In this document: piece after piece, positions 45,050 through 52,742 of the stretch
How positions within the stretch are numbered: position 1 is the stretch's first letter
Layout of the letters: the number at the start of each line of letters is the position of its first letter
DNA from: Myxococcales bacterium
Lineage (GTDB): Bacteria; Myxococcota_A; Polyangia; Palsa-1104; JAEUJZ01
DNA: 64,000 nucleotides
Assembly (NCBI GenBank): GCA_016794365.1
Contig: JAEUKB010000075.1
Coordinates: 81,602 to 145,601, forward strand
Reading direction: 5' to 3'
The notes under the pieces: model-generated
Databases searched by the model: none
What the model was told of the DNA's origin: nothing
Seen by the model: the letters and a program-made list of their open reading frames with translations, nothing else
Translations under genes and position numbers: made by a program

Positions 45050-45194
45050 GTACCCACCATGCACCACCCATGCGATGTTGGGCAGTGGCACCGCAAGACC
45101 TGTCCGCTTCGAGCCCGCGCGAAGTCTCACTTTTTGCCAACATGCCCTATGGCCTAGAAAAGCCAAGATCGGGTAAGATGACTTTGGCATTAGG

Positions 45195-46946
45195 ATGGCC
45201 GGCGAAGCTGCTCAAGGGAAAGCGAATGCGTCCTCGCTGATTGGTAAGACCATCGGCGGACGGTATACGATCAAGTCGGCTATCGGCTCTGGGGGGATGG
45301 GTCACGTTTATAAGGCCATCCAAGCGCCGATTAACCGCGAGATCGCAATCAAGGTCTTGCGGGTGGACCTGGCAGGGCAGGAAGGCGTCACCGAGCGTTT
45401 CAAGCGCGAGGCGAAGGCCGCCAGCCTCATCAACCACCCCAACGCCATCACAATCTTTGACTTTGGGGAGGACGAAGGAATCCTCTACCTGGCGATGGAG
45501 TATCTCGCGGGAGAAACTCTACGTCAGAGGCTCCGAAGAGAGCCTGCATTTACCGTCGAACAAGCCCTGGATGCGTTTGAGTCGATGGCCGGTGCGCTCG
45601 GTGCGGCCCACAAGGTCGGCGTGGTTCACCGTGACCTCAAGCCAGACAACATCTTCATCGCGAAGTTTGATGCGGCGGGCGAAGTGGTCAAAGTGCTCGA
45701 CTTCGGACTGGCCAAGCTGCTCGATCCGGGCACTTCAGCACCGGAAGATCAGCTCACTCGGCCAGAGTTGCGACTCGGCACGCCGCGCTATATGGCGCCA
45801 GAGCAAGCGCTCGGAATTCAGCCGATCGACTCGCGTTGCGACGTGTACGCGCTGGGGCTTTTGCTGTTCGAGATGCTGGCTGGACGCGCGCCGTTTACCG
45901 GTGAAGACGGCATGGAAGTCTTGGCGCAGCGGCTCCGCAAGGAATCGCCCAAGCTGTCGTCGATCGCTCCCAACAAGAACTTCAGCGAACAGATGGACGC
46001 GCTGCTCCAGCGGATGCTCGAGAGAGACCGCAACAAGCGTCCAAGCGATGCGAACGAAGTCCTGATCCAAGTCCGCGAGATCCGAAAGAACAATCAGGTC
46101 TACCGAATCGATGACATCGAAGAGGAAGATCCGATGACGCTCAACGATCAGCCAGCGGCGTCAGGTCACTATCGTCGAGCTGGTTCCAGTCAGCCGGGTC
46201 GAACGACGGGCAATGTTGGTCGTCAGACGGGAGTCTCCGTTCCCGCTGCGCGGCCTCCGCAGCGAGGTACATCCGGCGGTGGCGGCATGATCAGCTTGGA
46301 TCAAGACGACGATCTGGCTGACAAGCGCACGGTGCTGGTGGATCCGGGGCAAGACATGGCTCCGCCGCCCGCGCAGATGATGGAGCCGCAGCGTCCGATG
46401 TCGATGTCGCAGACGCCAGCCGTCGGACAGTCGCAGAACATGCTGCCGCCGTACGGACGAGCGGGCGGCTCGACGCCAGGGCTGTCGCAATCGGGCGAGC
46501 GTGCTCCCGATCAGACCGCGCCGCATATGTCGTCGTCGGGAACTGCGCCTCAGCCTGCCGGTAGCCGTCGCAACCTGTTCATCGCGCTGTTCGTGGTGGC
46601 GCTGCTGGCTCCGATCGGTGCGCTGGTGTTTCGCTGGCTGTCGAGCGGCGACAAGGATCTAGACAAGCAGCCGCCCGTCGTCGAAAAGCCGAAGCCCAAG
46701 CCTGCGCCAGAGCCGCCGAAGGAAAAGCCGAAGTTTAAGCTCAAGGTGCTGGCGAGCAAGCCGATCGGTCTCAAAAAAGACGGATCGCTTATCGGAACCA
46801 AGCAAGTCTTCGAGGAAGAAGTCGAAAAGAGCGAGACGAAGATTCACTACTCCATCACGACGCCTGGCTGTAAGCCCATGGAATTTGAGTTCGTTCCGAC
46901 GGAAAACAAAGAAGTCTCGATCAAGTGTGGCAAAAAAGGAAAGTAG
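45195..46946 (+). CDS. Ser/Thr protein kinase, membrane-anchored
   Basis: 583 residues. Gly-rich loop 30-38 (IGSGGMGHV), ATP lysine K53, HRDLKPDN with D147, DFG 169-171 and GTPRYMAPEQ. This is a textbook active kinase. A Pro/Gln-rich linker (310-450) leads to one transmembrane helix at about 457-478. The periplasmic tail has a Lys/Pro stretch and an approximately 70-residue beta domain (FKLKVLASKPIGLKKDGSLIG) that is PEGA-like. The start ATG has only a weak ribosome-binding signal. It is followed 164 bp later by a TonB-like gene. Confidence 0.93.
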   Translation: MAGEAAQGKANASSLIGKTIGGRYTIKSAIGSGGMGHVYKAIQAPINREIAIKVLRVDLAGQEGVTERFKREAKAASLINHPNAITIFDFGEDEGILYLAMEYLAGETLRQRLRREPAFTVEQALDAFESMAGALGAAHKVGVVHRDLKPDNIFIAKFDAAGEVVKVLDFGLAKLLDPGTSAPEDQLTRPELRLGTPRYMAPEQALGIQPIDSRCDVYALGLLLFEMLAGRAPFTGEDGMEVLAQRLRKESPKLSSIAPNKNFSEQMDALLQRMLERDRNKRPSDANEVLIQVREIRKNNQVYRIDDIEEEDPMTLNDQPAASGHYRRAGSSQPGRTTGNVGRQTGVSVPAARPPQRGTSGGGGMISLDQDDDLADKRTVLVDPGQDMAPPPAQMMEPQRPMSMSQTPAVGQSQNMLPPYGRAGGSTPGLSQSGERAPDQTAPHMSSSGTAPQPAGSRRNLFIALFVVALLAPIGALVFRWLSSGDKDLDKQPPVVEKPKPKPAPEPPKEKPKFKLKVLASKPIGLKKDGSLIGTKQVFEEEVEKSETKIHYSITTPGCKPMEFEFVPTENKEVSIKCGKKGK

Positions 46947-47110
46947 CCTTTCCGTCGCCACCGTCCGCACCGTCTTTGACATTCCCCCGAGAGCGCCCAG
47001 TCGTCACGAGCCGAGATCAATCGGTTCGCTGACGCGTTTGCATGGCAAGTCGCGCAGGATTGCTGCGTCGGTCCGTAAGCTATGCAATAGTTGGCGATAG
47101 TACGCGCACG

Positions 47111-48211
47111 ATGAGCAAAAGACCGAACGATTTTCAGGCCGCAGCCTCACAGAAGCGGCCACAAACAGCGGATCCCGCCACGGCTCGAATGAGTGGCGCA
47201 GTGCTCATCGCTGTGGGATTGCACGCGGGACTGGCTGTCTACGCATATCACCATCCGCTGCCGATCGGTCCACGCAAGACCGGACCGATCACCGTCGATG
47301 TTGTCATTCGCAAGCCTCCGCCTCCGCCGGAGCCAGTGAAGCCGCCGGACGTGACGCCGCCGCCACCTGTGCCGGACAAGCCGCAGGTTGCAGCGAAGAC
47401 AGAGACTCCGACGCGACTGCCCAAAGAGCTTCAGCCGGTTCAGCGTCCCGAAAATGTCGCACCGGGAAGCTCGGCGATCGTGGTGCCGGTGCAGCCACCA
47501 CCGGGACCAGGCGAGCCAGGACCGAGCTTGTCGAAAGGGCCGCTGGTGCTGTTTCCCAAGAGCCTCGGCGGTGTGGTCGGTGGTCCATCGGCGAATGCGC
47601 CCATTCCCAAAGGTCCGGATCGACTGTTCAAAGACGAGCGCTTGGATCCGAAAAAAGAAGCTGACTTTGTGCTGCTTGCCGACAAAGACGGTGGCTACAA
47701 GTCCGAGACGAAAAACTTCATCGCGCACATCAAGTCCGACGGATCGATCGACTTTGAAAACCGCTTCCCGATCGGCTTCCAAAAGGGCGGGACGTTTAGC
47801 TTTGACCTGACGGACCTGGCGATGCGCGGTGCCAAACAAGATCCGTACGCGGCGGAAAAGCGACGATTCTTGGAGTTTTCCGACAAGCTGCGGACCGATC
47901 TGCGCAAGCGCTCGATTCAAGAGCGACGCGACGGAGCGCTGGCGAGCTTTTCGCGTGAGCTGCATGCGATCTGGAACAGCGGTCGCTCGTCATCGTCTCG
48001 TCGTCGTGAGCTGTACGAAAAGTGGGCAGACTGTTCGGACTCAAAGGAAGACGTGCTGGGCAAGCGAGGGCGCGACGCTGTCGAAGACTTCATCCGCACT
48101 TATCTTCCGTCGGGTAGCTCGGATGGATTTACGGACGATGAGCTGGCCGCAATCAGACGTGAGCGTGGATCCGACGCTGCGTTTGATCCATATCGAGCGG
48201 GCAGCAAGTAG
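47111..48211 (+). CDS. TonB-like Pro-rich membrane protein
   Basis: 366 residues from the ATG at 47111; an upstream frame start at 47042 is less plausible. The N-terminal membrane helix (MSGAVLIAVGLHAGLAVYAYHH) has the S...H pattern of TonB transmembrane helices that contact ExbB/ExbD. A long periplasmic Pro/Lys region follows (KPPPPPEPVKPPD, PPPPVPDKP). The C-terminal 170 residues are charged and helical and are not the usual TonB domain. Its neighbour upstream is a kinase, but no ExbB/D genes are nearby. A role as periplasm-spanning linker is likely. Confidence 0.75.
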   Translation: MSKRPNDFQAAASQKRPQTADPATARMSGAVLIAVGLHAGLAVYAYHHPLPIGPRKTGPITVDVVIRKPPPPPEPVKPPDVTPPPPVPDKPQVAAKTETPTRLPKELQPVQRPENVAPGSSAIVVPVQPPPGPGEPGPSLSKGPLVLFPKSLGGVVGGPSANAPIPKGPDRLFKDERLDPKKEADFVLLADKDGGYKSETKNFIAHIKSDGSIDFENRFPIGFQKGGTFSFDLTDLAMRGAKQDPYAAEKRRFLEFSDKLRTDLRKRSIQERRDGALASFSRELHAIWNSGRSSSSRRRELYEKWADCSDSKEDVLGKRGRDAVEDFIRTYLPSGSSDGFTDDELAAIRRERGSDAAFDPYRAGSK

Positions 48212-48381
48212 GCGGCTGCGCGACGACTGGATCCAATCAGATTCGTCGCTGTGCTGCTGGATACGTCGCTGGCTGTGTGCGCTGAGCATCCCGTTTCGTC
48301 GTCACGTTTCGACTGCCCAGGCCTGGTCACTCTGTGATAGGAAGCATGGGTGGCCCAGCGCGGGCCAGCGAAGGGGTGAAC

Positions 48382-51207
48382 ATGAGCAAGGTCAGGGCCG
48401 AGCGCTTGGTGCTCATCATCGACAACGATCCGGTGCTGAGTGAGAGGCTGAGAGCTGTTCTCGCCCACTATCAATTCAAGGTTCAGCTGTTTGCTGATGG
48501 CAACGACTTGCTCTCGGGACCGCAGCTGTTTCCAGAGCTGATCATCTTGTCGATTGATCCGAAGCGACTCGGCTGGGCGCTGTGCAATCGGATCAAAAAG
48601 ACGGCGCAGTATGGAACGATTCCGATGCTGGTTACGTCGGCGGAAGCGACGGAAAAAGACATCGAGGATCACAAGAAGCTGCGGACGCGCGCAGAAGATT
48701 ACTTGCTCAAGCCGTATAGCATCGACGAGCTGCTCGGGCGGGTGAACGCGCTGATTGGGCTTCATCAGTCGGAAGAAGCGGAAGCGATCGATGAGACTTC
48801 GATCGAAGAGCTTTCTGTCGATGACGCGATCGTTGAAGAAGAAGTGGTGACGACGAGCGGAGCGGATCGTCCGCTGTTTGAGGGCGCAGACGAAGACTTT
48901 GACTCGGAAACGGAGTCCGCTTTTGCGGCACTTGGCGGTCCTGAGACGAAGGCTTCGCGCGCAACTCCATCGTCGGTGCGAGGGGACACGCGACTGCCGG
49001 GCTTGACCTCGACGATCAGCGATCGAGTGATTGCGCCGCCTGTGGATGTCACAACCGACGGTCCCACCAAGCTGATTGCGATTGATCAGCCAGAGCCGCG
49101 TGAGCCGGACTCGCGGGCCCTTCAGCAGGCGCTCGATGTGTCGCAAAAACGACTACAAGATGCGCTGGCGCAGGCCGCGTACTGGCACGAGCAGCGCGAT
49201 CAGCTGGCATCCGAGCGCGACTTTTTGTTCAGCGAGCGAGAGCGACTTCAGCGAGAGCGCAGCGACGGACAGCGCGAGCAAGAGCGGCTGCTCGGTGAGC
49301 GCGACGGACTGGTGGCAGAGCGGAACCAGCTGATCGTCGAAAAAAATGCGCTGATTGCGGACAAGTCGCAGCGAGACGATCGCGACAGCGGACTCGACGA
49401 TGCGCAGGCTCGCTGGAGCGAAGAGCGCGAGAAGCTGATTCGCGAGCGGGATCAGCTCTTGGCGAGCTTCGATCGGATGGCAGCGGAGCAAGCGAATCGA
49501 GACGCAGAGCGCGCGAGCTTTGTGACGGAAAAAGAGAGCGTTCTGGCGGAACAGCGACGGCTTGTCAGTGAGCGCGAGCTGATCGCGCAAGCGGAGCAGC
49601 GACTTCACGAAGAGCGCGAGCGTCTGGCGACGGAACAGCGACAGATCGATGAAGCGCGTGCCGAGCTAGACGATGCGCAGAAGCGACAAGGTCAGAGCGC
49701 GGCACTGCTTCGCGATCGCGAAGTCATTCATCTGCGCGAGATCATCAACAAAAAAGACAAAGACATCCTCGATCTGCGCGACGCGGCGGACCTCAAAGAG
49801 CGACAGATTTTGGATGCGCGAGAGAAGGCGCGCGAGCAAGAGCACAAGCGACGCGAGCTGGAAGAGCGTCTGTTGACGATCGAACGCGAGCAACTCGGTC
49901 TGCAAGAGAAGCTGGAAGCGCAAGCGGTGGATCGCGAAAAGTTTCTCGAGCGAGAGCGCGGGCTCAAGGGTCGGCTCGAAGATGCGCAGAAGAAGCAGCT
50001 TCGGCTGGAAGAAGAGACCGTACAGCTTCGCAAGCGTCTCGACGGAGAATCCGAGCGACTGCAAGCCGAGTTTGGCGACGAGCGACAGCGGCTGAGCGCG
50101 CTGGTGGATGAAAAGCAGCGAGAGCTGGAGTCTGGGCGCGAGCGACTGGAGCGAGAGCACGCGGAAGCGCTGGCTCGCATCCGGGCCGAAGCGGACGAAG
50201 CGCTGAACAGCGAGCGAAGCCGCGCAGAGGCGAGTCGGCTTGCGCTGGAAGAAGCAAATCGACGCGCACTGGCGACGCTGGAAAGTCAGTATCAGCAGCG
50301 CTTGGCTGAGCAGATCTCGACGGCGGAGCGCGCGCTCGACAATGAACAGCGAACGCACAGCGAGACGCTGCAAAAGCTGACGGCAGAGCGGGATGCGCAG
50401 CTTGTCAGCTTGCGTGAGCAGCTCGATGGGATGCGGCAAGCCGCGCAGCAGCAGGCGCAGCGTGGTTCCGAGGAACTGGAACAACAAGCGGCAGACTGGG
50501 CTCGTCGGCTGGAGCTCGCGAATCAGTCGCTGCGTGAGGCTGAGCGTCAGCGTGAGCAGGCTGTCTTGTCGCTGCAAGAGTCGCATCAGGGAGAGCTTTC
50601 TCGACTGAGGCAGCTTCACAGCGAGCAGCTTGCGGCGCACGGTCAGGAACAGAGCCAAAAGCTGGCGGCGCTCGATGCGCAGCATGCGACGCGGGTTCGC
50701 GAGCTGCAAGAGCGTGCGCAGAGCGAGCTGTCCGATGCGAAGACGCAAGCGCAAGCGCAGTACGAAAAGCTCCAGCAGCTCGTGGCGAGTGAGCGTGAGG
50801 TGCTGGGACGGCAAGTGGCGACGCTAGAGCAGCAGCTTGGAGAGCTTCGCAGTCGCTACGCAGCCACGGAGTCGAGCCTGGGCAGTCTGCGCGTTCGTTT
50901 CGACGAAACCAAAGCCGAGCTGGAATCGGTACGCACAGAATCGCAAGGGTTCGTCCGTCGAGAAAGCGAGCTGCGAGCCGAGATTGCGAGCCTGGAACAG
51001 CAGGTTCAGCGTGCCTATCAGCGAATCGTTACTGACGAAGATCAGCTGGGTCGGGTGCGCCGGGCGCTGGAAATTGCCATGGCTGTGCTCGATGAAGGGC
51101 AGGGCGAGTCCGAGCCAAGCTCCCAGACGCCGCGACTGCCACAGACGCCAGATGGTGACGAAGGTGCGAGCAGCGTAACGCCAGTGACCGACGAGCCGAC
51201 CGGCTAA
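48382..51207 (+). CDS. FrzS/AglZ-like pseudo-receiver coiled-coil protein
   Basis: 941 residues from the ATG at 48382, with AAGGGG upstream. Residues 7-125 are a receiver-like domain (LVLIIDNDPVLSERLRAVL, ELIILSIDPKRLGWALCNRIKK, KLRTRAEDYLLKPYSIDELL). The phospho-acceptor position falls in LSID/PKR with no proper Asp, and the CNRIKK...LRTRAEDYLLKP wording resembles FrzS and AglZ of Myxococcus. An acidic linker (125-235) leads to a very long coiled coil (about 240-890) rich in ER(D/E) and QL heptads. FrzS and AglZ act in gliding and twitching motility polarity, so a motility or cell-polarity role is inferred. Its stop overlaps the convergent small gene by 4 bp. Confidence 0.88.
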   Translation: MSKVRAERLVLIIDNDPVLSERLRAVLAHYQFKVQLFADGNDLLSGPQLFPELIILSIDPKRLGWALCNRIKKTAQYGTIPMLVTSAEATEKDIEDHKKLRTRAEDYLLKPYSIDELLGRVNALIGLHQSEEAEAIDETSIEELSVDDAIVEEEVVTTSGADRPLFEGADEDFDSETESAFAALGGPETKASRATPSSVRGDTRLPGLTSTISDRVIAPPVDVTTDGPTKLIAIDQPEPREPDSRALQQALDVSQKRLQDALAQAAYWHEQRDQLASERDFLFSERERLQRERSDGQREQERLLGERDGLVAERNQLIVEKNALIADKSQRDDRDSGLDDAQARWSEEREKLIRERDQLLASFDRMAAEQANRDAERASFVTEKESVLAEQRRLVSERELIAQAEQRLHEERERLATEQRQIDEARAELDDAQKRQGQSAALLRDREVIHLREIINKKDKDILDLRDAADLKERQILDAREKAREQEHKRRELEERLLTIEREQLGLQEKLEAQAVDREKFLERERGLKGRLEDAQKKQLRLEEETVQLRKRLDGESERLQAEFGDERQRLSALVDEKQRELESGRERLEREHAEALARIRAEADEALNSERSRAEASRLALEEANRRALATLESQYQQRLAEQISTAERALDNEQRTHSETLQKLTAERDAQLVSLREQLDGMRQAAQQQAQRGSEELEQQAADWARRLELANQSLREAERQREQAVLSLQESHQGELSRLRQLHSEQLAAHGQEQSQKLAALDAQHATRVRELQERAQSELSDAKTQAQAQYEKLQQLVASEREVLGRQVATLEQQLGELRSRYAATESSLGSLRVRFDETKAELESVRTESQGFVRRESELRAEIASLEQQVQRAYQRIVTDEDQLGRVRRALEIAMAVLDEGQGESEPSSQTPRLPQTPDGDEGASSVTPVTDEPTG

Positions 51208-51485
51208 AGCGAAAAGTCCCCGCCATCATCTGTTTGTGAGAGCTTTTGACGCAGCCCAGCGTCTGACTGCTGCTCCGCAGGCGGATCGCTTGGCTGAAAC
51301 ACCCACTGTAGCCACGTTCCTTCCTTGGTTCCCGTCGGTAAGATGCTCGCGGGCAGGCTGTGCGCACGCCACTGTCCTGATTCATCTCGCAGCAGCAGCT
51401 TGACGATGCCCGAATCGATCGAATCGACGAAAGCATGCTGGGCTGGGCTGGGGGTGATCGGCTCTTTGTGGGATGGTGTGCTCAT
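51204..51485 (-). CDS. DUF3006-like small protein
   Basis: 93 residues, starting ATG at 51485 inside the ATGA overlap with the end of the MBL hydrolase gene, so the two are translationally coupled. The N-terminal half (AFVDSIDSGIVKLLLRDESGQWRAHSLPASILPTGTKEGTWLQWVF) matches the DUF3006 pattern: D-S/R-ID-G..V.L...G....LP...LP.G.KEG..L. DUF3006 genes commonly lie next to ComEC-type MBL proteins. The C-terminus is Gln/Asp-rich. Function is unknown. Confidence 0.75.
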   Translation of the reverse strand: MSTPSHKEPITPSPAQHAFVDSIDSGIVKLLLRDESGQWRAHSLPASILPTGTKEGTWLQWVFQPSDPPAEQQSDAGLRQKLSQTDDGGDFSL

Positions 51486-52618
51486 GGCTGACAGTCTCCG
51501 GCGGGCTGTCGGCCACTTTGCACGGCGACGGCTCGGCTGGTAAAGGTCAGAAGATTTTTCGGGCTGATGCGCGCCGCTGCGGGACAGTCTGGCTTGTGAA
51601 ACAGTTGGGAGTTCGCGCTGGCGACAAAGCGCTGGCTGGCTGGACTGGTCGCAGCAGCAGACGGCGTCAGACGGACTGCATCGGACTGGGTCGGACGCAC
51701 GGTCGTAGCGCCTGGCGCTTTGGTCGGTCCGGCACCGTGCGAAGCTGCGCTGACGACTGGACCGAGCTGTTCGGTAGAGACCTGCCACGGCTGACCATCG
51801 CGCGTGGTGACGGTGACATCGCCTTGCAGATCGGTCCGATACAGCGTCGCTTGAACCGCTTGGATCCGATTCATCGCGTCCACCGTTGGATGACCATAGT
51901 CGTTGCCGATTCCACATGAGATCACCGCGATGCGAGGCGACACGGCGCGTAAAAACGCTTCGGTGGATGAATAGCGACCGCCGTGATGCGCCACCTTGAG
52001 CAGCTCGGCTTGAAGTAGCGCTGGCTGGGAGGCATTTCGCTCGAGCATCGCTCTTTCCGCTTCGGGCTCGGCATCGCCGGTAAAGAGCGCAGAACGACCC
52101 TTCCATGCCAGGCGAGCCACGACGGAGTTGGCATTCACATCGGAGCGCGTGCTTTCCAAAAATGGACTCGGCGGGCCCAGAATCGTCAGCGCGGCTCCAT
52201 CGCCCAGATCGATGCTGCGACCCATCGTGGCGTTTTTGACGGTGACACCTCGCTCGGACAGCGTGCGCAGCAGCGTGACGTAGGGCGGCGACGTGCTTGG
52301 AAAGCCCGAATCGAGAAACATGCGCACCGGCATACGACGAATCACCTGCGACAGTCCGCCCAAGTGGTCGAGGTGCGGATGCGTCAAGATGATGAGGTCG
52401 ATGGCCGTGACCTTGCGCTGCTGCAAGACCTGAAGCAGGTGCTCGGTGCCTTCGGGTGGACCTCCATCGATGAGCACCGTCTTGCCGGTCGGCGAAATCA
52501 CGAGCGCCGCATCGCCTTGTCCGATCGCTGCGAACGTAATCGATAGCTCGGCTGCTTGAACCCGCGCCGTCAGCAGACAGAGGACTACAAAGAAAAGCGA
52601 CCACAAGCGCTGTTTCAC
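51482..52618 (-). CDS. ComEC/Rec2-like MBL-fold hydrolase with C-terminal zinc-binding-like tail
   Basis: 378 residues from the GTG at 52618, chosen because a signal peptide (QRLWSLFFVVLCLLTARVQAA) follows at once. The metallo-beta-lactamase fold has TFAAIGQGDAALV, LILTHPHLDHLGGLSQV, ALFTGDAEPEAE and LKVAHHGGRYSS, the metal-binding set of the ComEC C-terminal domain. No ComEC membrane domain is present, so this is the stand-alone secreted type. The last 45 residues (FHKPDCPAAARISPKNLLTF, GDCQP) match the small Cys-containing module often attached to such proteins. Nuclease or phosphodiesterase activity is possible. Confidence 0.85.
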   Translation of the reverse strand: MKQRLWSLFFVVLCLLTARVQAAELSITFAAIGQGDAALVISPTGKTVLIDGGPPEGTEHLLQVLQQRKVTAIDLIILTHPHLDHLGGLSQVIRRMPVRMFLDSGFPSTSPPYVTLLRTLSERGVTVKNATMGRSIDLGDGAALTILGPPSPFLESTRSDVNANSVVARLAWKGRSALFTGDAEPEAERAMLERNASQPALLQAELLKVAHHGGRYSSTEAFLRAVSPRIAVISCGIGNDYGHPTVDAMNRIQAVQATLYRTDLQGDVTVTTRDGQPWQVSTEQLGPVVSAASHGAGPTKAPGATTVRPTQSDAVRLTPSAAATSPASQRFVASANSQLFHKPDCPAAARISPKNLLTFTSRAVAVQSGRQPAGDCQP

Positions 52619-52742
52619 ACAGCCACGATAACCAAAGTTGAGCTGGCATGGTGGAGCGTTGTCGGCAGGCTCCACCAAAAGTTGTGTGATGTTGTGAAAC
52701 AATGTGAACCGCTGACGTACTGTGCCGGTCGCGGGCGCACGT

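Noticed and set aside
44434..45240. Frames on both strands reading GAMRPG or HATG repeats
   Set aside because: They arise only from the 14/15-bp repeat, and the minus-strand one runs antisense through the cytochrome lipoprotein.
51204..52649. 481-residue minus-strand frame over the ComEC-like gene
   Set aside because: Its upper part is a shadow of the MBL hydrolase in another frame; only the last 93 residues (51485-51204) are credible as a separate gene.
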